Counted from the first letter of the stretch, positions 1 through 8,537 are shown. The stretch is DNA of 10,558 nucleotides from an uncultured Christensenellaceae bacterium (GCA_902373595.1 CABKMX010000016.1:1-10558); one strand, 5' to 3'. The notes: generated from the letters alone by a model not told the origin. Program-made: numbers and translations.

Positions 1-206
1 TCGAAGAACAGGTGGAACGCATAAAATTCTTTATGGTCGGGATAAATCCCGTATCCGGCAAAGCCGCCGCCGAGCCCGTTCGATCTCTCGTGCATGACCG
101 CGATCGAGTCGATCATACGTCTGCCGCTCATCGGCTTGCCGCTTCTGTCTATCACCGCCGATACCGCGCACCCGGACGGGTTGCGGTACTGTCCCTCTTT
201 TAGCAT
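1..206 (-). CDS. Class II glutamine amidotransferase subunit (GltB1-like), 5' part only
   Basis: This is the first 68 codons of a gene that runs off the left edge. The protein resembles the stand-alone class II (Ntn-type) glutamine amidotransferase subunits of archaeal-type glutamate synthase, which release ammonia from glutamine and pass it to a synthase partner. A short leader of 12 residues precedes Cys13 in the context SGCAVSAVIDRSGK. This Cys would become the N-terminal nucleophile after propeptide removal. The block MHERSNGLGGGFAGYGIYP (about residues 37-55) is typical of the clostridial family members. The start is fixed by AGGAGG 5 nt upstream. The stop codon of glnN lies just before that site and only 9 bases separate the genes, so translation is probably coupled. 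The pairing with glnN fits a nitrogen-assimilation operon. The family call comes from memory of homologues; the C-terminal part is not visible. Confidence 0.85.
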   Translation of the reverse strand, partial: MLKEGQYRNPSGCAVSAVIDRSGKPMSGRRMIDSIAVMHERSNGLGGGFAGYGIYPDHKEFYAFHLFF

Positions 207-215
207 TTTTCCTCC

Positions 216-2297
216 TCAGACTCCGAACAGCAACTCGCCGTATGTGGGATACGGCCACATCTCTTTCGGGGTCTTCATCTCCGCGCAGTCGACGATCACG
301 CGCATCTCGTGCATCAGGGGCAGGACCTTATGCGCATAGAACGCCGACTGCTCCGCCGCGCCTTGGACGTTTTTCGCCTCGGCGAGCGCCTGCGAAAGCT
401 CCTCCGCCTTTGCGCACATGCCGTCAGTCAGCTCGGACAGCTCTGTCGCGAGCGCCTCTTCCGTCGCACAGTTTGCGCCGGGCAATATCTTTTTGGCGGC
501 GACGGCGTCGCACAGCGTGCGCACATAGTTCAACACCGCCGGATAGATGTCGCGCCTGACCATCTCGACGGCGGTCAAGCCCTCGATCGCGACGCTCTTG
601 CAATAGTTGTCCAGCATGATCTCGGTGCGGGTGACTACCTCGCGCTTTGACATAACGCCCATGCGCTCAAACAGATCCACGCTCTTTTCGCCCGCGAACA
701 GCGGCAGCGCCTCGGACGTGTCGGCAAGGTCGGACAGACCTCTTCTCTTCGCCTCCCTCTTCCACTCGTCCGAGTAGCTGTTGCCGTTGAAGATGATGCG
801 CTTGTGCTCTCTGACCGTCTTGACGACGAGGTCGTGCACCGCGGAGTTGAAGTCGTCCGCCTTTTCGAGCACGTCGGCAAAGCGTTTGAGCACGTCCGCA
901 ACGATGGTGTTGATGACGATGTTGGGACCGGCGAGCGAGAAGGACGAGCCGACCATGCGGAACTCGAACTTGTTGCCGGTGAACGCGAACGGCGACGTGC
1001 GGTTGCGGTCGGTGGTGTCCTTGGGCAGGTCGGGCAGAGTGTCCACGCCGAGCTTCATCACTCCGCGCTTTTTGCCCGCATATTTTTCGTCGCGCTCGAG
1101 CGCGTCGAGCACTTCGCCGAGCTCTTCGCCGACATACACGGACACGATCGCCGGCGGAGCTTCGTTCGCGCCGAGCCTGTGGTCGTTGCCGGCGCCGGCG
1201 ACGGACAGCCTGAGCAAGTCCTGATACTCGTCGACCGCGGCGATGACCGCCGAGAAGAAGAGCAAAAAGCGGCTGTTTTCGGCGGGCGTGCTGCCCGGGT
1301 CGAGCAGATTCACTCCCCTGTCGGTGCTCATCGACCAATTGTTGTGTTTGCCGCTGCCGTTGATGCCGGCGAACGGCTTTTCGTGCAGCAGGCAAGCAAG
1401 CCCCCTCTTGTCGGCGATCCTCTTCATCATCTCCATGATCAATTGATTTTGGTCGTTGGCGAGGTTTGACGACGCGAACAGCGGCGCCAACTCGTGCTGC
1501 GCGGGCGCGACCTCGTTGTGTTCGGTCTTGGCGAAGATGCCCAGCTTCCACAACTCCTCGTCCAGCTCTTTCATGAAGTCGAAGACGCGCGACTTGATCG
1601 CGCCGAAGTAGTGATCCTCCATCTCCTGCCCCTTGGGCGGACGCGCGCCGAACAGCGTGCGCCCGGTATAGACGAGGTCCTTGCGGCGGAGATAGTCCTT
1701 TTTGTCGATGAGGAAGTACTCCTGCTCCGCGCCGACGGTGGAAAAGACCTGCTTTGCCTCGGTGCCGAACAGTTTGAGTATGCGCAGCGCCTCACGGCTC
1801 AGCGCCTTCATGCTTTTGAGCAGAGGCGTCTTTTTGTCGAGCACCTCTCCGCTGTACGAAAAGAACGCGCTGGGCACATACAGCGTGCCGTCCTTGACGA
1901 ACGCAAACGAGGTGGGATCCCACGCGGTGTAGCCCCTCGCCTCGAACGTCGCCCTGACTCCGCCCGAGGGGAAGCTGGACGCGTCCGGTTCGCCCATCAC
2001 CAATTCCTTGCCCGAAAACTCCATGATCGCCTTGCCGTCCCTGCCGGGCGAGACAAAGGAATCGTGTTTTTCGGCGGTGATGCCCGTCATCGGCTGGAAC
2101 CAGTGGGTGAAGTGGGTCGCGCCCTTTTCGACCGCCCAATCCTTCATCGCGTTGGCGACGACGCTCGCGACGCCGGGGTCGAGCGGCGTGCCGTCCTCGA
2201 TCGTGCTCACCAGCGACTTGTAGACGTCTTTGGGCAGTTTGTCGCGCATCACGGCAATGCCGAACACGTTTTCGCCGAAGATCTCGTTTGCTTTCAT
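216..2297 (-). CDS. glnN: Glutamine synthetase type III
   Basis: The 693-residue protein catalyses ATP-dependent formation of glutamine from glutamate and ammonia in the cytoplasm. Its length is that of GSIII (about 700 residues), not GSI (about 450). Family hallmarks are the N-terminal ENVFGIAVM stretch, [12 protein letters not shown] followed by TAEKHDSF at about residues 61-81, the [11 protein letters not shown] metal and substrate segment, and [11 protein letters not shown] around residues 313-323, where glutamate binds. The C terminus [14 protein letters not shown] is also typical. The ATG is preceded by GGAGGTG at a normal distance and no in-frame alternative fits better. The gene is first in its transcription unit, behind a consensus promoter and a leader with terminator-like and antiterminator-like hairpins. 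It is followed after 9 bases by an amidotransferase gene. No truncation or missing motif is seen. Confidence 0.97.
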   Translation of the reverse strand: MKANEIFGENVFGIAVMRDKLPKDVYKSLVSTIEDGTPLDPGVASVVANAMKDWAVEKGATHFTHWFQPMTGITAEKHDSFVSPGRDGKAIMEFSGKELVMGEPDASSFPSGGVRATFEARGYTAWDPTSFAFVKDGTLYVPSAFFSYSGEVLDKKTPLLKSMKALSREALRILKLFGTEAKQVFSTVGAEQEYFLIDKKDYLRRKDLVYTGRTLFGARPPKGQEMEDHYFGAIKSRVFDFMKELDEELWKLGIFAKTEHNEVAPAQHELAPLFASSNLANDQNQLIMEMMKRIADKRGLACLLHEKPFAGINGSGKHNNWSMSTDRGVNLLDPGSTPAENSRFLLFFSAVIAAVDEYQDLLRLSVAGAGNDHRLGANEAPPAIVSVYVGEELGEVLDALERDEKYAGKKRGVMKLGVDTLPDLPKDTTDRNRTSPFAFTGNKFEFRMVGSSFSLAGPNIVINTIVADVLKRFADVLEKADDFNSAVHDLVVKTVREHKRIIFNGNSYSDEWKREAKRRGLSDLADTSEALPLFAGEKSVDLFERMGVMSKREVVTRTEIMLDNYCKSVAIEGLTAVEMVRRDIYPAVLNYVRTLCDAVAAKKILPGANCATEEALATELSELTDGMCAKAEELSQALAEAKNVQGAAEQSAFYAHKVLPLMHEMRVIVDCAEMKTPKEMWPYPTYGELLFGV

Positions 2298-2311
2298 AAA
2301 ACACCTCCAAA

Positions 2312-2356
2312 TGAAAAAGGCGCCGCGACCGTCTTATGACGATTCGCAACGCCTTT
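2312..2356 (-). terminator. Attenuator-type terminator hairpin in the glnN leader
   Basis: In the leader RNA a 12-bp stem forms between AAAGGCGTTGCG (plus positions 2356-2345) and CGCGGCGCCTTT (2327-2316), counting two G-U pairs. A second stem, TCGTC with GACGG around an ATAA loop, closes the interior. The 3' arm runs into a short U tract (UUUUU, then C and AUUU). The hairpin starts about 23 nt after the predicted transcription start and ends only 8 nt before the ribosome binding site, so it can only act as an attenuator or as a barrier to initiation. The U tract is short, so termination would be partial. Confidence 0.65.
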
Positions 2357-2361
2357 GTTGC
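2346..2361 (-). promoter_or_regulatory. Candidate antiterminator hairpin, ANTAR-like hexaloop
   Basis: The leader RNA contains GCAAC-AAAGGC-GUUGC, a 5-bp perfect stem with a six-base loop. Its loop and 3' arm are the same bases as the 5' arm of the terminator hairpin, so the two structures exclude each other. The loop has A at position 1 and G at position 4, the two bases that ANTAR-domain antiterminators recognise in hexaloops. ANTAR regulators are known to control nitrogen genes in Bacillota. The usual first hairpin of the two-hairpin ANTAR motif is not visible in the roughly 20 nt upstream, which weakens the assignment. Confidence 0.4.
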
Positions 2362-2385
2362 CTTTGTTATTTATTTTATGTGGAT

Positions 2386-2414
2386 ATTATATCCTTACTC
2401 TTTTTGTTTGTCAA
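2386..2414 (-). promoter_or_regulatory. Consensus sigma-A promoter of glnN
   Basis: TTGACA (2414-2409) and TATAAT (2391-2386) are both perfect and separated by exactly 17 bp. The DNA upstream is rich in A tracts, which could serve as an UP element. Predicted transcription starts near 2379, giving a leader of about 80 nt before the glnN ATG. Confidence 0.9.
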
Positions 2415-2454
2415 GCGAATTTTTACGCTTTTTTTTGCGCATTTTACCGCAAAA

Positions 2455-3789
2455 TCAATCCTCTATTCGCGCCGTCTTGCCCCAAGGCGGATTGACGCCT
2501 TCGTTGTTGATCAGCCACAGCACCGGGACTCCGTTTGCCGCGCTCTCCGGAGGGAAGGGTGCATATCCGTCCGTCAACATTATTATGCACGCAGGCGGCT
2601 TGTCCGCCATGCGTCTTTTCACATACTCAAAGACGACGCCGAAGTCCGTACCGCCTCCGCCGACGGGCTTTATCCCCTTCAATTCGCCGACGTCGGAGAA
2701 GGGCTGCGGCTCGGAGACAGCGGCGTCGAAGAAGCCGAGCCACCCCTTGAGTTTGCCGTCAAAGCAATCGATTGCGCCCTTGACCTCGGAGTAGGCGGTG
2801 GTGACCATATCGTCCGACATGGAGCCGGACGTATCGATCATGAACAAAATATCTTCCGCATACTCGTCTCTGTCGTTGAACGCCGGCAAAAAGAAGGGGC
2901 TTTCGGCGAATCTCGCGTCGGGCGGCGCAAACGAATAGTCGTTGATCTCCTCTTGAACGAAGTCGCTGAGCACGCTTCGCCAATCCGTCTTGGGCGACTT
3001 CAGCTCTTTGAGAAGCCTTCGCGCGAACAGCGGCAACATACCGTTTCGGTTGGACGGGTCGCGCACCGAGATTGCCTCGCAGGCGTCGCGGAACCGCTTT
3101 ACCCACACGTCTTCGAGCGCGGCGTCGTCGACCGTTCCCCAGCGCGTATGGTCGTCCCATTGTCTGTCCGAACCGCCTCTGCCGTTTCCGACGCGCCTGC
3201 CGATCTTGCCGCCGTTTGTGCTGCCGTTTTTGTCGTTTTTGGCATTGTCTCTGCCGCCGCTCGCCTCGTCGCCCTCGCCGACGCTCTCCGCGCCCGAGCC
3301 GGATGCAACTCGCCGCCCCCTGCCCCCGTCGCCTCTCTTTATGAGCATGTCATAGACCTGCTCGGCGGTGAATTTGTATCCCTCCTCACCGTTCGGAGCG
3401 ACGTGCATTGACGGGCCGTATTTCTTCAACGTGATTGACTTGATGTCCATGCCGTGCTCGAGCATGATGTTGGAGTTGACGACGATATCGCACGCGACGT
3501 TGAAGACGTCGTGATCTCTGTCCTCTTTTCGCAGGCAGTGTCTGAGCACGCAGTGCATCACCTCGTGCGTCATCACAAAGTCGAGCTCGCAATCGTCCAG
3601 CTCGTCGAGAAACTCGGGGCAAAAGTACATTCTCACTCCGTCCGTCGCGGCGGTGCCGCAATTCTCGTCGAGCGCGAATTTCATATGCATCATCAGCACG
3701 CCGAAAAAGCCCTGCTTTGTCAGCAACCGCATGCGCGCCAACAGCAGTCTCTTGACGTACCCTCTCTTTTTCTCTTCAGACACTTCCAT
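2455..3789 (-). CDS. HExxH metallopeptidase with C-terminal VWA-like domain (DUF2201/COG3864 type)
   Basis: The 444-residue protein has two domains. The N-terminal part (about 1-150) carries H75-EVMH-79 followed by CVLRH, a zinc-metallopeptidase motif, with ACDIVVN at 99-105 as the likely region of the third ligand. A low-complexity Gly/Ser/charged linker spans about 150-215. The C-terminal part (about 310-440) is VWA-like: DTSGSMS at 319-325, GGGGTDF with Thr381, and TDG with Asp407 form a complete MIDAS metal site. No signal peptide or membrane segment is seen, so it is probably cytoplasmic. Its ATG lies inside the end of the MoxR gene (14-nt overlap, different frame), so translation is likely coupled. 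Proteins of this family commonly pair with MoxR ATPases. Whether it cleaves peptides here, and which, is unknown. No clear terminator follows the stop codon, so some read-through into glnN is possible. Confidence 0.88.
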   Translation of the reverse strand: MEVSEEKKRGYVKRLLLARMRLLTKQGFFGVLMMHMKFALDENCGTAATDGVRMYFCPEFLDELDDCELDFVMTHEVMHCVLRHCLRKEDRDHDVFNVACDIVVNSNIMLEHGMDIKSITLKKYGPSMHVAPNGEEGYKFTAEQVYDMLIKRGDGGRGRRVASGSGAESVGEGDEASGGRDNAKNDKNGSTNGGKIGRRVGNGRGGSDRQWDDHTRWGTVDDAALEDVWVKRFRDACEAISVRDPSNRNGMLPLFARRLLKELKSPKTDWRSVLSDFVQEEINDYSFAPPDARFAESPFFLPAFNDRDEYAEDILFMIDTSGSMSDDMVTTAYSEVKGAIDCFDGKLKGWLGFFDAAVSEPQPFSDVGELKGIKPVGGGGTDFGVVFEYVKRRMADKPPACIIMLTDGYAPFPPESAANGVPVLWLINNEGVNPPWGKTARIED

Positions 3790-4891
3790 TGAGCAAGCTT
3801 CCCGTGGTGCGCATCCACCTGACGAACTCGTCGATTTTCATCAATTTGTCGCGATAGCCCGGCTCGAGGTACATATAGTCCTTCATCAAGACGGCGGAAA
3901 AGTCGGGCGGCAGCATGGAGGCATAGCGTATCGAATTGGCGATGCGCGTCAATTCGTTTTTGTGTTCGCGCGCATAGGCGGTCATCGACGAAATCAGCGC
4001 ATAGAGCGCGTCCGACGTCTTGGGCGGAGCGGGTTTTTTGCCGTCAAAGATATCCTCGATGTCGGGAAGGTCGGCGAACACTCTCGACCACGAGCGAAAC
4101 TCGACCGCGGTGCCCGAGCCCACCAAACCGGCAATCAGCGGATACATCTCGTCGATGCCGGAATTTACCGTTTTCATGAGGTCGCTGACCATCTCCCATG
4201 TACGCGGAGTGGGGAACGCAAGCTCTTCGCTCGCCGGGTCGAACTTCATCAAATAGTCGACGTGGAAGGACAAAAATCCCAGCACTTTCGCGTCGACGCC
4301 CTTTCCAATCGCCCACTTTTTCCACTCCGAGAAGCTGCCGTCGACCTCGATATGCATGAGACGGTTGGCGAGCGCCTTGGGCATCTTGAACGCAACCGCT
4401 CTGTCCGTCGTCCTGTTTCCGGCGGCGATGACGATGCAATTGTCGGGCAGGCGGTGCTCGCCTATGACCCTGTCCAGCGTGATTTGATATGCGGCTGCTT
4501 GGACGGATTGCGGCGCGGACGACAGCTCGTCCAAGAACAATATGTTGACGACGTCGTCCGACTCGTCCATCGCGAAGATTTTCGGTTTGAGCCAGACGGC
4601 AAGCGTCTTGTCCGCGTTGGCTGTCGGGATGCCGCGAAGGTCGATGGGATTGAACAGCAAAAGCCTGACGTCGGTGACGTCGACGCGCTTTCCTGTGCGG
4701 CGGCGTATGACGTCGGCAATCTGCCTCACCGCCTGCGACTTGCCTATGCCGGGCGGTCCCCAAAGCATCACGGACGGCATTGTCTTGACGGGCGCGTTCG
4801 CCGCAATCAGCGCGCAATACGCATCGCTCAACTGTTTTACGAGGGCGTTGACCGTCATTGACGGCACGCCGGCAAGTTTGATGTCATTCAT
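3776..4891 (-). CDS. MoxR-family AAA+ ATPase
   Basis: A 371-residue AAA+ protein. Walker A is GPPGIGKS (45-52). Walker B is NILFLDEL (116-123) with D121-E122. Sensor 1 is Asn159 in AAGNR, ANRL with Arg177 is the probable arginine finger region, and FPTPR with Arg230 is the sensor-2 site. MoxR ATPases form rings that remodel target complexes together with VWA-domain partners (RavA-ViaA, CbbQ-CbbO and NorQ-NorD are studied examples). The next gene encodes such a partner. The start ATG overlaps the helicase stop by 8 nt (ATGAATGA). The short GGGAG upstream is a weak ribosome binding site, which suits translational coupling. All nucleotide-binding motifs look intact. The substrate is unknown; the operon suggests the helicase or what it is bound to. 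Confidence 0.93.
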   Translation of the reverse strand: MNDIKLAGVPSMTVNALVKQLSDAYCALIAANAPVKTMPSVMLWGPPGIGKSQAVRQIADVIRRRTGKRVDVTDVRLLLFNPIDLRGIPTANADKTLAVWLKPKIFAMDESDDVVNILFLDELSSAPQSVQAAAYQITLDRVIGEHRLPDNCIVIAAGNRTTDRAVAFKMPKALANRLMHIEVDGSFSEWKKWAIGKGVDAKVLGFLSFHVDYLMKFDPASEELAFPTPRTWEMVSDLMKTVNSGIDEMYPLIAGLVGSGTAVEFRSWSRVFADLPDIEDIFDGKKPAPPKTSDALYALISSMTAYAREHKNELTRIANSIRYASMLPPDFSAVLMKDYMYLEPGYRDKLMKIDEFVRWMRTTGSLLNGSV

Positions 4892-7800
4892 CTTGATTCA
4901 CTCCCAATTTTTCGTCTATTTTCGCGAGCTGTTTTTTCAGCTCTTCGATCTGTTCGGCATAGCTGTCGAACTTGGCGAGCTCATAGCGGATATCCCTCTC
5001 TCGCTCCTCCAATTCGCGCAATACTTTTTGGTGTCTTTTCAGCTCGTCCCCGATGCCGTCCAACGCGTTGTCGAGGCGCTTCAAGATGCCTATGTCCGCG
5101 TCGCCGAGCTCGACGTAATGCCTGTCCATGCGCTTGAGCCACACGTACGGTTTTTCGGGAATCATGTTGGCAGGCAGAATCAACTCGAATCCGCAATAGT
5201 CGCACAGCGTCGTCTCCTCCGTCGCCCACGCGTACGCTCTGACCGCATTGCCGATGCTTTCACGCAGCGCGCGCCTCTTCTCCGTCTCCTCCTTTTTGTC
5301 GGCTCCGGCGGCGAACACGCTTTCCCTCAATCGCATATCGCGCACATATTCGAGGTCTTGAGCGCACGCCTCCGTCTTTATCCTTTGGGCGCCGATTTTC
5401 TCCGGCAGGTCCGCCAATTCCTGCTCCATATTCAGCCTTGCCTCGACCGAATTGCGCCGGAGCATCAAACATCTCGACAGCTCGTTTGCGGTCTCGACCC
5501 TCTTTTTGACCAGCGGATTGCCGACGGCAATCGCCTTGACTTCGGCGTAATTGAGCACGATGCTGTCAATGTCCGAACTGCTTCGCGCGTCGAGCGAGCC
5601 GGACAGCAGCGCGGCGATGAATCGCTGTTTGGTCTCGAGCAATTGCCACGAATAGGCGTCGAAGCTGCCCTCGGTGATATAGCGATGTATAAACACCTTG
5701 GCGTTGGTGTTGCCCTGCCGCAAAATTCTGCCCTCGCGCTGGGTCATGTCCGCCGGTCTCCACGGCACGTCGAGGTGATGGAGGGCGATCAGCTTGTCCT
5801 GAATGTTGACCCCAAGCCCCAATTTGAACGTCGAGCCGATCAATATGCGTATGTCTCCGCTCCTGACCCGTTCGAACAATTCTTCGCGCTTTTTCTCCGT
5901 GTTCGCGGTATGGATGTAGGCGATGTCTCGCCTGTCCACGCCGTAATCGACAAGCAGTCTCGCGAGCTCGTCGTAGATGTTGAATTCGTCCTTCGGCGTC
6001 GAGATGTCGCAAAAGACGAGCTGCGTGCTCTTGGCGGCGGCGGTCCTGCGATAGATGACGGCGACGTTCTCGGCGCATCTGGCGACCTTTGACTGATACG
6101 AAAAGGACGCCTTGGGATTGACCAATCTGATGTCGAGCGCCGCTTTTCTTCCGTCCGTCGTAATCTTGAGCATGTTGTCCTCGGTACGTTCGACGTTGCG
6201 CGAACGGACAGCGTCGGCGCGTTCGGACAGCTCTTCGAGATACGCCTTGAACTCGTCCGTCCTTGCGACATTTGCGTCCGTATAGCCGTCGAACGAGGGG
6301 ATATGCGCGCTCGAGTCGACCGCATGGAAGTCGGCAATCGACGACAGCAGCGTCGTCAGCTCGGGCAGGTTGTGGAACTTGGCGAACCTCGTCGCAAGTC
6401 TGTACGAGCTGGTGTCCACGTCGATTTCGAACTCCGTCGTCTTTTCGGCGAACATGCCCACCCAGCTGTCGAAGTTTTGCAGGTCGAGCATCGCCAGCTC
6501 GCCGCTCTGCAGATAGTTTTGCATGACATATACGTCGGTGACGGAGTTGGTGATGGGCGTGCCCGTAGCCATGACGACGCCCTTGCCGTCGTGCCTCCTC
6601 TGCACCGCGCGCACCTTGTCCAGCATATCGGCGCACCTCTTCGACCCGGCGGAGCTTATGCCCAGCACCGATTCGATCTTCGTCTCGATGGGGACGTTTT
6701 TGAAGTTGTGCGCCTCGTCGACAAAGAGCCTGTCTATCCCGAGGTCGTCGAAGCAGATTGACTTGTCCTCCTCGACTTTCGCCGCCTCTTCGGACAGCTT
6801 TTTCTTGACCGTCTCCAGTTTGCGCCTGAGCGCGGACGTCGCTTCTCCTTGGTCGATCTCTTCTTGAATCTCGTCTCTTTGCGCCCTGAGCTCGTCCAAT
6901 CGGAAATCCTTTGACACGGGTATCTGCTCAAAACAGCTGTAGGCCATCACGATTCCGTCATAATCGTTGTCGCGTATGTTTTGCAAGACCTGTTCTCGCT
7001 TTTGCGGCGTAAACGTCTTGGGCTCCACGCACAATATCTTCGCCGAGGGGTACATCTGCCGGAAGATGTCCTGCCATTGTCCCACGATGTTGTTTGGGAC
7101 GACATACAAGTTCTTTTTGGACAATCCCATTCGCCTGAGTTCCTGCCCCGCGGCGATCATGACGAACGTCTTGCCGGCTCCGACGTCATGTGCGAGCAGC
7201 ACGTTCGGCGTAAAGATTATCCTTGCGACCGCGTCCTTTTGGTAGGGATAGAGCCTGATCGACGGATCCATTCCCGGGAAGTTCAAAAAGGCCCCGTCAA
7301 ACTTTCTGCGCCTCACACATCCGTACTTGTTCTCAAAGATCTCGACGAGCCTCTCCCTTCGCCCCGGCTCCGCCCATATCCACTTTTCAAACGCTTGCGC
7401 AATCTCCCCCTGCTTTTCGAGCGCGGCAATCGTCTCCTTTTTGTTGAGTATCCTCTTCGTACCCGTCGGGCTCGTCGGACACGAGATCTCGTCGGTGACG
7501 ACGATGTTTTTCATGTTGAGCGTCTTTTCGAGGATATACATTCCCTCCATTCTCGCCGTGCCGTACGTATGGGTCACGGCGACGCTTCCGTGATAGCGGC
7601 TCTTTTGGGGGATCTCCCACGTGCCGATCATCTCGTCGTGTTTTGTCTGCCACATCCGCCGCATTTGTTCTTTCTCTGCCTCGTTCGCCTCCTTGTACCC
7701 CGACGGCTCGCCGAAGAGGAAAAAGATGAAGTCGTCGACGATGTCGGTCGGCAGCCACGGCGACCCGAGCGCGGCATGGATGTCTTTCGCCGTCGCCGCG

Positions 7801-8420
7801 GCAGGCAGCACCTCTTCGATTGCGGCGACGTTGTCGGCAAAATAGCCGCAATATTGCTCGTTCGCCTCTCTCGCGATTCTCAACTTGCGCATCAAGTTGC
7901 CCGACAAGTACTCTTCCGTCGTCTCCCAGCCCTTGTAGAAAGTCTCCTGCCACGTCTCGGGATTTTGCAGAATTGCGCCCTTGAGCTCGCCTATGACCGC
8001 CTTGTAATCCCTGCCCGTGACCGACGCGATATACTCGATGTCCACCCTGCCCAAGTTGCTCAAACTCGCAATCAAACCGTCCGCGCAGCTGTCGAAATGC
8101 ACGCCGAAAGTCCTGTCGTCCGTGTCGAACACGTTGACCCAATCGACGGGCAAATCCGTGCAAGTGACCTCTTTTGCATGAGCCTCTCTCCGTTCTCTCT
8201 CCTCTTGCTCCTCCCTCTCTCTTTCGAGCCGTTCGCGCTCCTCTTTCTCCTTTTGAGCGCGAGCGCGCTCGGCGTCCTCCGCGAACTTGAGACCGTCCAC
8301 CTCCCGTCTCAGCTCCGCCAGCAATTCCGCCTTTTCGTCGGGAAAAAGATCGGGATCCCCGAGCCTCGAAATCAGCGCGTCAATCCTCTCTTTTGCTTGA
8401 GCTATGAATTCTTTATCCAT
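4884..8420 (-). CDS. SNF2-like superfamily 2 helicase, methylase-less relative of N12-class methylase-helicases
   Basis: A 1178-residue cytoplasmic protein. Residues about 10-90 are Glu/Arg-rich and look like a coiled coil. Residues about 90-390 contain SPWLPTDIVDDFIFFLFG near Trp222 and THTYGTARMEG near Tyr286, which match the pre-helicase region I recall from large mobile-element and phage methylase-helicase proteins (COG4646). The helicase core has VGAGKT (413-418), VVPNNIVGQW, DEAH (568-571), ATGTPITNS, STFKLGLGVNIQ and QREGRILRQG (894-903), the full SF2 set. Residues 1073-1076 form a single CxxC (CDYC). The last 100 residues look like a second coiled coil. No methylase motif such as NPPY is visible. 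The ATG follows AGGAGG by 5 nt. It is the first gene of a three-gene overlapping operon with the MoxR and metallopeptidase-VWA genes. DNA translocation or remodelling is inferred from family; true strand separation may not occur. Confidence 0.87.
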   Translation of the reverse strand: MDKEFIAQAKERIDALISRLGDPDLFPDEKAELLAELRREVDGLKFAEDAERARAQKEKEERERLEREREEQEERERREAHAKEVTCTDLPVDWVNVFDTDDRTFGVHFDSCADGLIASLSNLGRVDIEYIASVTGRDYKAVIGELKGAILQNPETWQETFYKGWETTEEYLSGNLMRKLRIAREANEQYCGYFADNVAAIEEVLPAAATAKDIHAALGSPWLPTDIVDDFIFFLFGEPSGYKEANEAEKEQMRRMWQTKHDEMIGTWEIPQKSRYHGSVAVTHTYGTARMEGMYILEKTLNMKNIVVTDEISCPTSPTGTKRILNKKETIAALEKQGEIAQAFEKWIWAEPGRRERLVEIFENKYGCVRRRKFDGAFLNFPGMDPSIRLYPYQKDAVARIIFTPNVLLAHDVGAGKTFVMIAAGQELRRMGLSKKNLYVVPNNIVGQWQDIFRQMYPSAKILCVEPKTFTPQKREQVLQNIRDNDYDGIVMAYSCFEQIPVSKDFRLDELRAQRDEIQEEIDQGEATSALRRKLETVKKKLSEEAAKVEEDKSICFDDLGIDRLFVDEAHNFKNVPIETKIESVLGISSAGSKRCADMLDKVRAVQRRHDGKGVVMATGTPITNSVTDVYVMQNYLQSGELAMLDLQNFDSWVGMFAEKTTEFEIDVDTSSYRLATRFAKFHNLPELTTLLSSIADFHAVDSSAHIPSFDGYTDANVARTDEFKAYLEELSERADAVRSRNVERTEDNMLKITTDGRKAALDIRLVNPKASFSYQSKVARCAENVAVIYRRTAAAKSTQLVFCDISTPKDEFNIYDELARLLVDYGVDRRDIAYIHTANTEKKREELFERVRSGDIRILIGSTFKLGLGVNIQDKLIALHHLDVPWRPADMTQREGRILRQGNTNAKVFIHRYITEGSFDAYSWQLLETKQRFIAALLSGSLDARSSSDIDSIVLNYAEVKAIAVGNPLVKKRVETANELSRCLMLRRNSVEARLNMEQELADLPEKIGAQRIKTEACAQDLEYVRDMRLRESVFAAGADKKEETEKRRALRESIGNAVRAYAWATEETTLCDYCGFELILPANMIPEKPYVWLKRMDRHYVELGDADIGILKRLDNALDGIGDELKRHQKVLRELEERERDIRYELAKFDSYAEQIEELKKQLAKIDEKLGVNQDE

Positions 8421-8508
8421 GCGTTCCTCCTGTTTCGCCTCCCCATAATTGTATCAAAACGATGGTACCGTTCTCGTCGCATGAATCTCAATATCACTTC
8501 CGCCGAAT

Positions 8509-8537
8509 ATGATATGATAACCCAACATTATTGTCAA
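8509..8537 (-). promoter_or_regulatory. Promoter of the helicase-MoxR-VWA operon
   Basis: TTGACA (8537-8532), a 17-bp spacer, then TATCAT (8514-8509), one mismatch from consensus. Transcription would start near 8502, giving a leader of about 80 nt ending in the AGGAGG of the helicase gene. No strong operator palindrome is seen in the leader. Confidence 0.75.

Noticed and set aside
2298..2385. T-box or glutamine riboswitch in the glnN leader
   Set aside because: The leader of about 80 nt is too short for a T-box and lacks its conserved box, and it does not show a glutamine-riboswitch core that I can recognise.
2415..2454. Terminator after the VWA gene
   Set aside because: TTTTGCG/CGCAAAA can pair, but on the minus strand it is followed by A residues rather than a U tract, so it does not look like an intrinsic terminator.
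2230..3411. Plus-strand reading frame of 393 codons spanning the glnN promoter and the VWA gene
   Set aside because: It crosses a consensus minus-strand promoter and runs antisense to the metallopeptidase-VWA gene; no domain is visible.
4542..6092. Long plus-strand reading frame of 516 codons opposite the helicase and MoxR genes
   Set aside because: It is antisense to well-supported genes. Such frames arise from the third-position GC bias of the true genes. It shows no family motif and no ribosome binding site.
8419..8478. Upstream ORF of 26 codons (starting MRRERYHRF) overlapping the helicase start
   Set aside because: The ATG lacks a convincing ribosome binding site and the frame runs through the real AGGAGG. 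Probably chance.
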